Shown piece after piece: positions 49,501-62,819 of a stretch of 64,000 nucleotides of DNA (position 1 is the first letter of the stretch; every line of letters begins with the position of its first letter). A program made the translations under genes and the position numbers. The notes below the pieces were generated by a model. That model made no database searches and was not told the origin of the DNA. It saw only the letters and a list, made by a program, of their open reading frames with translations. The DNA is from Lanius collurio (taxonomy: Eukaryota > Chordata > Aves > Passeriformes > Laniidae): positions 19,828,926-19,892,925 of the forward strand of contig JACBWW010000016.1 of assembly GCA_020086605.1 (NCBI GenBank), in the 5' to 3' direction.

Positions 49501-51655
49501 TCAGTCAGTGAAAAAAAGCACATTAGATTTTTTTCTTTCCGTGAGAAACCACCTCTTCCATAATGTTTAAACAGCATTATGACCCAACCAGTAATAAATG
49601 AGTACAAGGCTTTCAAATGCAGCTGCACAGAAATCCATAAACTACAGAATGGTTTGTGATGTATTTACTTCAGCTTGCTTCAAAGCAGAACTAGCCCTTC
49701 TTAAAAAGGAAAAAAAAAAAAAACACAACAAAGAACTGACCTTGGTTTTGCTGAAGGAAATCATTGACAAGATCTCGTGGGGAAAAGATAGACGGGTAAA
49801 ATACAAAATCTTTTTATATTAAGACATGTCAAGTAACATCAGGAATAGTTTTGGACTATGCAACTGTATTTTGTCTCAGGCATTTGCTAAACTTAACAAG
49901 CTGAAATAGACAACAGTAAAGTTGTTAAGATTTATTTCTTATTTTCTTCAAAACGTCTGTGTTTGTTTCTGAGAAAGAAGGTGATTTTCCCATCCTGAGA
50001 AACAGTGAAAAAGACAGTATTTTTCAGTGCAAGCTGGGAGATAGAAATTAATGAAAAATACTTGTAAATCATTCATCAGCCTTGGCAGTGCCAGGCATTT
50101 TGCATTTCAATACCTCCATGGTTCTAAGAACAGCATAAGGTAAGTTTATAGAAACCAGACTATTTCCTCATCAAATGTATCACGGATTTACCAGGAGAAG
50201 GATATTCACCCCTTCCATCTCCTGATTAGAGAAGAACCGACCATTGTAGCAGTTCTCCTCTGAAATGTTCCTGGCATGCTGACAGGCTTTTTTCCCAGCA
50301 CTATTGCATCCTAATGAGCAAGACTCCAGCCTGCTGTAAGAGCTGTTTCTCTCACTTACCACAAGGTTTTGTGCACATGTATGTGACTCTTCTGAGAATA
50401 AACTGTGAACACTGTGTTTTCCATGTACAAGTATTTCTTTTTTGAGGCACTGCATCTCCTCATTGAAGACATTCAGCTCCTTCCTAAGGCAGCAGGATAC
50501 TGCTTGTCACATTATGTTTCAATCTCAGCTGACAGCATATTTTTCAAGTGTCCCTGCATTTACCTCAAAGTTTCCTCTCTCTTGACTAAGCTGCTCCTAA
50601 ACAAACAAGAAATTGTGAACTAGGGGATGATACTTCCTTTCTAAAGCCCTTAGCACATCTTTGCTTTCTCTGGTTTTTTTTTCTTTTCCTTCTTTCATAA
50701 AACCCCATGGTGCTTGCCAAAATCAACATTTAGAAAGCATAAATTAAATTAAAAAAAAAAGGTCTGTTTAGGTAGAATTACAGCAAAAATGTGAAGAAGC
50801 AGAAATACTTCTTGTTCAGCTACAGGCACTGTGGTAGGAGTCTGAGGGCTCACTTATCTGTGTTACAGCATATTCCATAAATGTGATTGTGCCCTAATGA
50901 TACCACTGTCCTTTAGCAAAGCCCTGGGGCCATGCAGAGTGTTCAATGCCGTGGACAGCAGCTCATGTTTTGCACACTGCCTAAGGCCTAAATAGGCCTT
51001 TCATATACAGGCCAGATGTTCAGTCTTTCTTAGGCCAGCTTAAGGCTAGAACAAACCTTTTCAACCAGGGTTTATCAGAGTTTCTAAATTACATGCTGGG
51101 AAGAAATTTAATTGGTTTAATTAAGAAAGTTTATTTCATGGTAATTCAGTTTTGTTATGCTGCAAGACTTAATGTGTCCTCTGATAGGAGTGATTTGTTA
51201 TAAATATTCATAGCAATCCTTTTCTCATCCAAGCCAAAAAAAAAATATATATATATTCAAATAGAAAGTTGCAAATTAAAAAAAAAGAGTACTTTCTATA
51301 GTCTGGAACATGACTGACCAAATCTCACAGTAGCATGCATGCCTATTTAAGTCAGGGTAATTGTCACCTCTCTGTATAGATCACACAGTACTCCCAGATT
51401 CTCTCTGTTTCCAAGAGAAATGTCAAAGGCAACAAGGTCACATCCTGACTGTTATTTTCCCCATTAAGTTTTAATCATTATTTTTCTTGTCCAATTGCTG
51501 TGTGTTGCTGAGATTTGGGGGCTTTGGATTTGGTGGGTTTTTTCCCCAAAAGTATCATAAGAAACAAAACATTTTCTATAATGTTAGCAATACAAATATC
51601 ACAGATCTGAATTATTGTGTTTTGAAGTGAGTCCTGCGTGTCTGAGATGCCTCAG
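46586..51655. other. Non-coding, nothing firm recognised
   Basis: A GC-richer patch at 46690-47170 yields opposed ORFs of up to 117 codons. A purine-rich patch at 48330-48650 yields a 108-codon Ser/Phe-rich antisense ORF. Neither has domains. A strong donor word (AAG|GTAAGT) at 50140 follows weak acceptors (TTCATCAG at about 50079). Confidence 0.5.
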
Positions 51656-51691
51656 ATGCAGATTGCAATGCAGATTGCAATGCAGATTGCA
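51656..51691. repeat. Perfect tandem repeat, 3 x 12 bp
   Basis: The unit ATGCAGATTGCA occurs three times head-to-tail without a mismatch, followed by GCACC. The perfect copies suggest recent replication slippage or functional constraint. Each unit contains ATTGCA, resembling a C/EBP half-site. Confidence 0.95.
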
Positions 51692-52159
51692 GCACCACAC
51701 ATCCAGGGGTAGAAAGGCAGTGTAAACTAGAGGCCCTGCTACCTGTGAAGGTCATGACTTAATCCTTCACACTGAACATGACTCAGCTAAAAATCGGAGA
51801 TCACAGACATCAGCTCCTACCATAACGGGCCTGCAAGTCAGGCAAGACAACAGGAGGAAAACTGATGTTGGTTCAGCCGGGTTCTTCTGAGGCTCAGGCA
51901 TCCTTCTCACTGTTCTCTCTTTGCCTGCCACCACCAATCATTTCCACGGTGAGAAGGCTGCAAGGAGCATTCGTGTGTTGGCTGCAGAGCTCTCTGGTTG
52001 CAGAGAAGATCCATTCAGATCAGTAGTGGGTTCATCCTTTCAGCAGCAAATTCAGTGCAGCCAAATGGTGCCCAGGGACAGCGCTGGTGTCCCCAACCCC
52101 CAGCCCACAACCACTGCTGCCAATCTGGTCCCATCACTGTGCCCCCAGACCTACCAAAC
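51692..52159. other. Non-coding, nothing recognised
   Basis: Moderately GC-rich unique sequence with three overlapping plus-strand ORFs (51921-52269) and no domain. Confidence 0.5.
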
Positions 52160-52335
52160 TGGATGAGGCGTTGGTTTGGCCCTGTAAATCAAAATTAGAG
52201 GGAAGTCTGCAAGAATATAGACCAGTTATCACAGGAGAAATCCCTCAGCCGTTGTTATCGCCTCCGTAAGATTTTGTGTTACACTAATCCGTCAGTGCCA
52301 CAGACAGGATTCTGGCTCTGGGTTTTAGCTGCTGC
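52160..52335. other. Candidate conserved non-coding element
   Basis: Unique sequence with retained CpGs (GAGGCGTTGG, CAGCCGTTG, ATCGCCTCCGTAAG, AATCCGTCAG) and a GATA-type CAGTTATCACAG. CTCC|GTAAGA at 52267 resembles a splice donor, but no matching acceptor stands out and three overlapping ORFs end here without a shared signal. Confidence 0.26.
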
Positions 52336-55300
52336 TCAAACACAAGCAGAAACAACATTTCCCAAATAAACAGCTAATCTAAAAGAACACAAGAAAAAAG
52401 AAGGGAGTAAGAGACATGCCAGAGTATTATACACTGAAGAGACAGGGCAACTATTTTTGGTTAGAGCAACCCAAGGTGCTCTGTTCTCAATATGTTGAAC
52501 TCTATTTACTGGTGTTTTTTCATTTAAAAAAAAAAACTCAACCAAACAACTAAGTAGCAATCAAGGCTTTCCAAAAACTTTATTTGACAGTCACAGCATG
52601 ACTCTGAAAGTCATTTATTTTGTGGGTCTTAGTTTGGCCCTGAGATAGAAGACATTTTTACACATATTATGCAGATTTGCATGATTTCCTCAAGACTTTT
52701 TAGAACTGCAGCTCTCAGATATGAAAAATGCACAGGTGCATTTTCAAATATTTCTTTTAAAAATACTTTTACATTTCTGAGAAGTTAAACAATGAAAAAA
52801 TACCAGGATTATTTATGAGGATTCACAGTGGTACCGGAAGTCAGGAGTTACACTGAACAGACAAAAAAAGAACACTTTTTGTGCTCCAGGTCTGTTTTGC
52901 CTTGTATGATTTGCAGCAGACCAAGTACAACTCTTGATTCTGTATCTGAGCTGGGGGCTGATGTAGTATCAGACAACACAAAAAGACCCTTTAACACATT
53001 TTAATAGATTTTAATCTGATTTCTCATGTTAAAAAAAATATTAAAAATAAAATAATGATCTGTAAGAATTCAACATAATATATACAAAAGGGTTACTTTT
53101 AACATCTGTCAGTTAAACCCCTTTATAGGAAAGGTCCTGAGCTGCCCTCACTCATATGTACAGCCAAGAGAGACTCAGAATGAAGAGCAAGAACAATTGT
53201 ATTTTAAAGGATGTGTGAGTTCCTTTCTTCTCTGATAATACTACACTGTGCAGAACAGTTTATCACCCAGTCCATTTAGAAGCTTCAGTGCTTTCAGATA
53301 TTCATGCCAAAAAAAACCCCAAACAAACAAAAATAAAAAACACAACAACCAACCTACAAATAACCCCCTACTCTTCAGCAAAGAGATGAAGTTTTTCTCA
53401 GCTGGTTAAATTAGGGAAGTGATGAGCCTTCCCCAGGTTACTAAAATACATAAATCAGATATCTTGACAACACCTCTCTGCCAAATCATAGCAAGAAAAA
53501 CAAATCCATTTACAAAAAATCCGATTGATACAAATGGTATTTTCTTTCAGTTCCCATGGCTATATGAGTATTTGAGGCAACAAGAAGGCAGAATTAATCT
53601 TCTTTAATACTGCAAGGAACACATTTCAAAATAAACAGTACTATCAATCTATTCCTTTTTTATCAAAACAAAATGGATAAAGAAACAGCATAGCTGAGTC
53701 TTATTGTGAGAGACTGGCAGAGCCAGGAATGTTCAGCTTTACACTACCACTGGGAAAGAAAAAATCTGCCTTTTTAGCTGGCCTACCTGCTCTTTGAGGT
53801 TAAATAAGTGCACTGAAGGTTAGAAAAGTGTAGTCTCCTTCCACAACCAAAATATGCCAGCCTGTCACAGCACTACAGACATGGATGGCTGGTGACAACT
53901 TGCTCTGTGTCTGATCTTCTGCAGCTCCTGATGACAGCTCTTCCTCTGAAGTTTACCAGATCAACATTGCCATAATGGCTCATGACAATGCAGTAATGCA
54001 GGAGTACCTGCACAGATGCACATTTATTCCTCCTCTTTACAGAAGCTCAATCCATTTCTCAGAATCCACAGTGTAGCTCCCTACAAGATGAGCTGTGGAG
54101 AACTCTCAACTATAGTGAATTGAGTAGTTTTGAGAACAAGCCATGGGGAGGAGACATTATGTGACAAAAGCATCTCAAATTCAGAGAAAGAAAAAAACCT
54201 AAAAATTAAAAAAAAAAAAAAAATCTCGACCAGGAGAATATCAGATTACATATGTGCACCAAAAAAATATGCTGCCCTTCTGAGTTTCAAGAATCAATGT
54301 CTGAATTTCAATGAAACTTTTTAATCCTTTGTTTAAATTTGTAAAACTCCTAAGAAAAGGAAATATATGGAGTAACTTGGTTGCTAGCAATGCTATATTC
54401 TTGGATGAGATGAGAAATCCACTGAAAGGGGTGTAATAAAAGAAGTATGGGGAGGGGAAAAGGAAGAAAATTGGAACACAAAGCTATGAGACCATTATAT
54501 GAATTTAAAAGAATGGAATAATGGACAGAGGCAGAGATAGCAGGTGTGACAAGAGAAATAAAAGGTTTAAACTTCAGTATCACTTGCAGAGAGGAAAAGC
54601 CCATCAGGAGCAAAGTATTCCAGATGATGGAGGAGATCATTTCTGCTATGAATTTTTTAATACATCAGAGAGAAATGAGCTACGTGCCAAAACAGCCAGA
54701 AAGAAAAACTCACAGAAGTCTGACCAAAGACACCAGTACTTGGTAACAAGATGAACAGCTGGGCTGCAAAAATCTTAGCTTTTATTTTACACAATCTTAT
54801 CTGTTTGTCAATAATATCTACCTGGACACCTACAGCAAAATTTACTTAATTCACCTCTCTGACCACAGGTAAAGTCGCTATATTAAAAACTTGCTGTTAA
54901 TATTTTCTGTTCCCCTCAAATCCATACCTTTCTTATGAATCATTGCCAGTGTGCTACACTTTAGCTTTAATTCACATGCAGATTTATCTGGGAACAAAAA
55001 GATTACTTAAAAGAAGTAATTTTAATATTTTTCTACACTTTTACTATTGCTTTCAATGGAATTTGGTATAATATACAGTTTTGGCTATGCATTGTGTCAC
55101 TCTGAGTACAGACACACTATTCAACCACAAATTATCTCTACTTATTCCTAATGTTCATTCACTGCATGAATTCTATGTAGGAACTACACCTTAAAGCAAC
55201 ATCAGTCCTCTGTGAAATTAGAAACTGAAGACTGTTTCATTAGCCACCTTTTTATTTGATGTCGACATTGCACAGGCTTTAGACTGAAGTTCATAACCTT

Positions 55301-58204
55301 TTCATAAGCAGTATTTTTTCAGTTCACTTGCTACCATGGAAAAGAACCAAACCAATTAAGAATGTTAAAATTGCCATTTCGTTTTCACTAAGGAAAGAGA
55401 GAGATTCTGCTAAACTGACAATAAAGAAAAAATATCTCATTACGGGAATTATCCAATTTGACTAGATAGGTCATTTCATTAACTAAAAAGTAACAACATC
55501 TCTAATCAGTCTTTCTCACCTATAAATTACCTTTTTTATCTCTTCAAATCTTTAATTCACTGTTGCTTTTCTTTCCATTTGCTAACAACCACTGCCTTTG
55601 AAACACTACCATCAACCACATCAAAGGCATTTTAAATAGAGGGGGAGTTCACTTTGGATTGTACAGCACATAGATCATTTTCCCCATTTTTTCCCCCACT
55701 GGTATATTGTACCACGAATTTGCTTAAACAAGCATAAGAATGTGTCATTCATGACATACACTAAGTGTCATGGGAAGTAGGCCAAGTAAAACCTGTCCAG
55801 TGGACTCCTCTCCAGGCACAAAGAGCAACAAGAAGAGGAATCTTTCGTGAGCAAGGTGAATTCAGTCTCAGAGGAGCTTGCTGCATGAAATGGTGCCATG
55901 AGGTGGAGGGTGAAGTCCACATCCACAAGGAAAGCATAATGACCACATTGGATGGATGCATATTTTGGTGAACTAGTATGCATCCATACCTATTACATAT
56001 ATACATACATACATACATACATACATAAAAGACCAAAAGGCCAGTTAAATCTGCTTCCAGAAAGTCTGAATTTATGGGACTGATAACTCAGGCAAACATT
56101 CATCTTAGCAATGGACCTCAGTATCAAATACAAGCCACTGCTGTCATGTCTTCAGACACACTTCTGTCTTGCTAATTTTCTAAAAGGAAATTAAGTTGGT
56201 TAAGGTAAAGCTGAGAGTGGGGACTTTTTAGTTGAGGGCCCTGTTTATGAAATTCCATTCGTTCACCAAAGCCCCTTTTTGACCATCTTCAAAGCTGAGA
56301 CTTTTTTACTGAAAAGTTTCATATCTGACTATATTGCCTGCCTTCTCTTTTCTACTTCTCTTTTTGGCTATTTGTCCCTCAATCTCCTTGCTAAGAAAGG
56401 CTGCTCTCACTGAAGAATTGAATCTTCCTATTTTCTGAGGCTTTACCTTTAGATCTGTGCAGTGTCCCAGATACAGCCAGCACTCTAGACAATGGCAGAA
56501 TAGATAACAAACTTCAAAGTTTCACCAAAAAAGTATTTCACAGAAGCCTCCAGCAGAACACAGACGTGGCAAGTTACCCCAGTTATCCTTTAACAACATT
56601 TGGAAAATGATACAGAAACGAGTAACAATTACAACATTGGTAAGTCTGGCCTCATACCATCACCAGAGACATTAAGCATTGCTCCCAAATTACTGTCAGG
56701 AGTTCTGTTTATGCTCACTGTAGAAATCAATAAATCCACTGGTGCTCTGCCCTTTGACTGAAGAACTTCCTCTGGTAAAACTTCCCCCCGTGGCCTCAGC
56801 ATCCTCTCTGGTGGGATAGGCAGCACAATCAAGCCAGGAAGAAAAAGGCAAATTTCTCTATAGGGGTGAGAAAAGCATTCTTTTTTCACCCAGAAACTAC
56901 CTAGGCAGAGGATACTACAATTTATAGCTTCATTGCAACAAATTGGTTCCTGCATATGAGTGAATATATTTTTCAATTTTTCAAAGTCCTGTGGAAAGAA
57001 TGTGCCACTTGATTTATGCAGTACCTTAAAAAAAGCCCATGTACCAATGATCTACATTCAAATCAAATGAGATTTGGGCGTGCAAATTTCCCTGGATTAA
57101 CAAACTTTTCCACATGATACTTATTCCATGCAATGAAATCACTACCTGTACCAGAATTCACAAAGTAAATCCTCATAAATAGCAACATAAGCAAGTACTC
57201 ATAAATAGCAGCCTCACTGTGTAGGTCCTAGCAGGCTTTTGAAGTGAATATTCCAGTTCAATTCCCTGGTTTTTTCTCCTACTTCTTCTAGAAATGTCAG
57301 AATGTTGATGAGTCTAATCACTACTACAATAGATCATAGATGGGGCACAGTCCATCATGTGGGAATGGGTTTTAAAAAAAAAAATTATTTCACCTATCAG
57401 GGGTCATTTCCTAAGGCAAGAAAGCTGCTCAAGCACTCTCTGGCAGATCAAAAGTCTATTTACCCTTCAGCAAGGAATCATTTTTCTCTGTTCTCTAATC
57501 TCTTGAATATTATATGATATAACTGATACTACGCAACAGTTTTTGTAGCTCTTACCATTGACCAGGTTTCCTTGTAGATATAAGGAAACCCATGAAATCT
57601 GTATTTTTTCCTGCCTTAGTCTCATTATCCTTTGAACAGAATATCCTATGTAAATCATATGAAATCAAGTGTTTCTGCCCTGTTGTCTCCTACATACACA
57701 CACTAAGACCCCTTCTGAGCAGCACTGGTGTGCTATCTTCAAGATACCACACCTTGTTAGCAATGAACCTTTTAATCTGCCACATTTCCCACTTGCTTTA
57801 TTCTGCTAACAGAAGGGTTTTTTCCTCTAGCTCAAAGTACTTTCTACCAATATCCAAATAATAATTAAAAAAAAAAGCCTAACAATTAGTAATACCTACT
57901 GGTATTACTTTCAGATTTTTTTCCATGTAATTCAAATATGTCAAGACACTGAGTAACCATTCCTAAAGGCAGTTTATAACAGAAAGAAAAAAATGACTGC
58001 TACAGAACTAAAGAGCTCTGTCACATGCCAAAGGCATAATGAGGAATGAAGCACTGGGTTCCAGTGCCCAAGATCAGTCATTAAACCCCGGTGAGATTGG
58101 GAATGATCATTTGTCGGCCCAAACTCTTTAAAAACCTACATGTATCAATCAGTTTTTAGGAAGCCTTAGGAGATATGGGCTCTTTACTGGCCCTTGGGGC
58201 TAAT
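52336..58204. other. Non-coding, simple repeats only
   Basis: AT-rich unique sequence with the ATAC microsatellite. Two overlapping plus-strand ORFs at 54521-54754 lie between an acceptor-like word (CACTTGCAG at about 54587) and a poor donor (TTG|GTAACA). No domain is recognised in either frame. Confidence 0.5.
56001..56027. repeat. (ATAC)n tetranucleotide microsatellite
   Basis: Between six and seven perfect ATAC units, preceded by an AT-rich lead-in (TACATAT). Confidence 0.94.
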
Positions 58205-58275
58205 TTTCTGTGACCTTCAACAAATAATCACTATATGCCATGGTTTCTCTGTCTGCATAACATGGATATCTACAT
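58205..58275 (-). mobile_element. Degenerate MIR-type SINE remnant
   Basis: TTTCTGTGACCTTCAACAAA, then ATCACT, TGCCATGGTTTCTCTGTCTG and CATAACATGGATATCTAC, keep the order and spacing of the antisense MIR core (TGTGACCTTGGGCAAGTCACT, GCCTCAGTTTCCTCATCTG, TAAAATGGGGATAAT). The element is on the minus strand. Identity is low, so the call rests mainly on the collinear words. Confidence 0.55.
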
Positions 58276-61200
58276 CCACTCCTATACATTCACTTTTTCA
58301 TCACAGGAAGCTGGTGAAACTGGTGGTCCTGTGGGATTTTTGTATAGAACATCATGTTAGTATTACATTTCTTTGGGCTACAGTATGAAACTGTTTAATT
58401 CACATGGGACTAGGAGGACGTGAGATACTCAGCTGAATAATCTTTCAAATATCATTCAGTATTACAAGCAGCAGCACCAAGCTGCTGGAAATTATTACAT
58501 TTAAACAATGTCAATGAAAAATAAGGAGCCAGAGTTTGTCTTTTTGCTTGGATGCAGAACATGAATAAGTGCAGTGATACCTGACATTACAGGTCAAATT
58601 GAAAACAAATTTGCTGATGGAGTCATAATTTGCAGAAGATTTAGAACAAATTTTAAAACTTCAATTGTGTAAATATTTTAAATCACCCAGAGGAAGAAGG
58701 AAATTTCTAAGCCATTACTAAATATCAGCTAACATCCTTGAAATCGGGTAGAAATGTATCTTCTCTGCTTCTGTACTTCAACAGAGCTTTCCAAAGGTAC
58801 CTGCTCCTTTGAATAAATCAATTTTATTTCATGGTAATGACAGCTATCAGAAAAATCATCATGTCATTCCCACCCTTACTTCCCAAAATAGTAGTGAAAG
58901 ATTAAATCAAAGAGGGTGCTACCCAGGTAAAACCTCTTCACACAGGTGGTAGGTACAACATCAGCTTTTTCTGCTGTTACCAAACTTGCACTAAAGAACC
59001 TACAACACACCTACTAATTCACTCAAGTGGCTTATTGGTCCCCTGGCTTTGAGTGGAACAGTTTGTTCCAAGTGTGAAAGGATTTGGCCGTTCCCCTTGT
59101 TCTGCTCCCAGTTCTGTCACAGCCTGGTGACTTTGTCCTTAATGTTCAGCCATTTTTGCCCTCATTCACAGATCCCTGTTAGCAGTGTACAAGCCTCTAC
59201 TGACCACACACAATTTTCAGACACAATATGAATTATCATTGCTATCTTGATATTTTCTCTACAAGTTTGTTAAAGCACGAAAAGAAGTGCACTGTATTAC
59301 TTAAAAAACAATTTCAGTGCTCCTTCCATCAAATAACCAGATAAAAATACAACATGGGTAAGCCTAAGTTTGGGGGTTTTGGTCCTGCTCTGGAGGCAAT
59401 TAAAATATAGATTTTTAGACTACAATGGGGGTCTTTCATAGACTCATGTAAGATTTTGGTGGGTTTTAGTGATTTTTTTTTTTTTAAATAATATCTTCTC
59501 TGTGATATCAGAAAGCTCAATGTCACACTGTAATTTGGTTTCTGTTTTCTTTCTTTATTTTGGAATATCTTATATAGACTACTCAGAGATAACTTCTTTA
59601 ATTTCCTGCTATTGTCAAATTCTGTTGGGTATATTCATAAAGAGCAGTGTCACTTTTGGAGAAAATTTAAGAAGCACACACACACACAAAGACTTCTCAC
59701 ACTGTGTTTTTGTCATGCCAAGATCTTGGTATCTTTACTTAGAACCCTGGACTGCCCCCATGCTATCAATCTTAAAACTAGAAACAGTTTTCTATAAACA
59801 GGCTTGAAATGTTATGCCTTTGTTTTATAGACACCTACTCCCTTGGTTTAGTAATGTTACAGTCAGAAAGACATTTTTATGTCAAGTATTTCAGTCTATA
59901 TTGCTATATTTTTTGACTCATCATACTGTTTATGGAAATTTAGTTTGCTCTGTGATTTAACACCCAGAACAAGGACATTTATATTTCTCATTTGTTGAAA
60001 AGCACTATGATTTTGCATTTTACAGGAGAATCTCTCTCTCAAGCTCTCTTGTGCTTTCTGAGTTTTTTTAACCACTGTGGAAAGAATGAAAACTAATATC
60101 AGACATCCATCCTAAGGAAAAATCCAGCATAAGTTGCTTTTCAGTAGAATTATGGACAGATTGCCCACCAGTCAACCCATAAAAGTACATTATTCAGGGT
60201 GTATTTCTATTCATTTCCAAAAAGCAGCTTGCAAATATGTCCAAGTGCAATAAATTTCTTGTGTTCCAATGAATTTATGGAAGTGGGTAATCAGTACTCA
60301 GTTTTCAACGAGTCCTTTTTAATTTGATGCCTTCCCCAATTTCATTCCAGCCTGTGCCAAAGAGGGAGCTACCCTAAACAGCCTCATTTTGTCATGCTGC
60401 AGCTGCCAGTGACTCAGTGGTTTAAAAACTTGATGATGGGGAGGGAGAGGGGGGATAGTACACACAGAATGTGGGGGTTTTAGTCTGTACTTTAAAATGC
60501 CTCAGGGAAAATGGTTAAATTACAATTTTATTTTTTTTTAATATTGGAAGATATGCCTATTCTAGTCAAAGTTGCTCTTTCTCCCATCCCTTCTTTACTC
60601 TCAACACCCTGAAATCACAAAATAAGGCTTTTCCTTTCTCACAGAGGCAGAGTTGGGCTCACTGGAAGCAGCTGGAGATGGACAGAACCTGCCAACCTGA
60701 AATCCTCTCCCTTGAGGATTCGTGTCTCAACCAACTTGGAGCAGACACATCCTGCACTCCACAGGTGGAGAACTCCTTGGCACAGCCACAGCTCTGCCAT
60801 GCACAATAACCAGTGAGAATACAGAAAACACCTCTGTTTCATTGGCTCTCCCTATGCATTCAAAAAAGGGATGTATAGACAGGCAACCACAAAAGTCTCA
60901 GGACTGGGGAGGGTGGAGAATAAAAGAGTTGCAGCTTCTTCCAGAAATTACAAACTCTGATGCAGAAATGCTCAGCACACAGTGTTCTTTCCTCCACCCA
61001 CACCCCAAGTTCAGCAGGAGTCCACTTCATTAACCTGTACTGCTGACTTGGGGTTTCATCCTCAGCTTCAGCTTTCAAATTCATTCTGAACAATGGGAAT
61101 CTTGCCACAGACTCCGGTGTGTGTTGGCTCAGGCCCATCATGCTCAGGGAATGACTTTCTGAGGGACATGGCTGGGCCTGTAAAAGGAAATGTGCATCAA

Positions 61201-62034
61201 ATGTAGATTGCTATGAAGTAATGGGACTAGGAGCAATTGACCAAAGCGAGAAATCCATATTAAATGGAAAAATTATGCAGCATACAGCCAAAGGAAAGGA
61301 CTTAAGGACAATTTCTGAAAGCCATAATCCTAGCTTGGGGATGCAATTAAAGGAGAAAAAAAAAGAGAAAATATAAGTGTGTTGGGAGACAGGAGACAGA
61401 AATGCATTCAGACAGTAGAATACAAATCATGTAAGGATGCTGTTGCTTTACAAGGTAGCAGCTGGACCCTCAGGTGGACAGTCCCCGTTTGTCCCTGGCT
61501 CAGAGAGGAGCCTCTTGCAGCAGCAGCACCCAGGCAAGACAGCACAAAGGGAGGGACACTGTAAGGACCTGCCATGTTCCCAGATATCCCCAGCACAAGC
61601 ACAGCACACTCACACAGCAGAGGAACTTTACTTTTTCATCCCAATTCTTCCAGCATCTAAAGCAATTGGGATTCCATCCAGAACAGAGAAAATAGGGCTA
61701 GGACCTCTCAGACTCTTTCTATACCTGACTGAGAGAAAAATAAAAGAAACAACTCTGTTGAGCTAAGTGGCTTTTCCATTCTAACAATCTTCGTGCCCTT
61801 GAAATTTAGTTTGAAATGGAGCAGCCAGCTATTTCCACATCAAAAATCAATACAATCAACAGGTTAAAACATTCTCAGTTACAATGAAACAGTATCTGAG
61901 GAAACAATACACGATACTTTAAGAAACGTCTAAAAGCTTAAAGACCATAAGAAAATAGAAAATCTCTTTGTTTGCCCAAGGCAATGACATGGAACTATAG
62001 ACGAGCCCCATGGAGAAATTTGAGGAGGTGAGGT
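58276..62034. other. Non-coding, simple repeats only
   Basis: AT-rich, with a G-run patch at 60437-60457 that falls short of four separable G-tracts, and the CA run. Opposed ORFs at 60639-61141 and 61379-61766 have no domains. Confidence 0.5.
59675..59688. repeat. (CA)7 dinucleotide run
   Basis: Seven perfect CA units, a short microsatellite. Confidence 0.8.
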
Positions 62035-62110
62035 GTCTATTCCTGGCAATGCCAGCTATCTGCTTTGTGACCTTGGCCAAGTCCCCTGCCAGAATGAAGT
62101 AAAAATGCTT
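62035..62110 (-). mobile_element. MIR-type SINE remnant
   Basis: TTTGTGACCTTGGCCAAGTC, followed by a CT-rich stretch and AATGAAGTAAAAATG, is the reverse-orientation form of the MIR core (TGTGACCTTGGGCAAGTCAC ... CTCATCTGTAAAATG). The element is on the minus strand. The 5' portion of the match is good. After CCCCTGCC the sequence departs from the consensus, with an apparent deletion of the 'CCTCAGTTTCC' block. Confidence 0.62.
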
Positions 62111-62819
62111 CCTTACCTCAAGAGCCTCAAGGTCTGTATGAAGAAACTGTATTTCTCTTAATAATCCTCTAAACATCAGATGTATATACACATTATAATA
62201 ACACAACACCATTTAACACAGGGCTGTAGCAGAAGAAAAGATCTTACACAGATTCTGTGTCTGACTTGCACTAACTCATCCAAATGACATTCCAGAAAAT
62301 ACTGTGGACCTATGGTAAAAGTCTAATTTTTATTCACAGGAAACAAAAAGGAAGCAGCTTAACATGCATGCAATCAGATGAATCAGAAAGTACCTTTTCA
62401 CAATCAAATTAAGAATGAAATAAAATTCACGAATCTCATGGTAAAATATTGATAACAGCCTGATTTAAATGTCTTTCTTAATGACCATACTCCCAAAGCA
62501 TCCAGCTTCCTTAGAGGTCCAGGCTCACACACTGCACCTCTTCAGCTGAGCATCGGTTCCTGACCACAGGATGTAGGGACACATTGGTTCCCTCGTCTTG
62601 CTTTGAGATAAGAAGCGAAAGAAAATCATATTTTAGGACTGTCTCTAAACACTTTTTCATCTGACCCCCTTTTTATGAAATGTCTGGCACGAAGATATGA
62701 GAGTGAGACTTTTCAAAGAGCCTGATAAGGTAGAGATCATAAACTTTAGGAATCCCACATACATTTCTAAGAGGGCGAGTGTGTGCCTATGTGTAAATAA
62801 AATGGCCTAGTTTACAATG
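62111..62819. other. Non-coding, nothing recognised
   Basis: Unique sequence between the MIR remnant and the CpG-retaining block. No ORF or motif of note. Confidence 0.55.

Noticed and set aside
4421..52685. Exact POU octamers (ATTTGCAT or complement) at about seven places, e.g. 4423, 7716, 15081, 17988, 24532
   Set aside because: The base composition predicts about four by chance over 64 kb on both strands, so the excess is not convincing.
54588..54740. Exon-like ORF segment after CACTTGCAG
   Set aside because: The upstream tract is purine-interrupted and the donor (TTG|GTAACA) is poor. Two frames are open and neither has a known domain.
60437..60457. G-rich run as a G-quadruplex
   Set aside because: Only three separable G-tracts within a short span. 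The final run of six Gs cannot be split with a loop.
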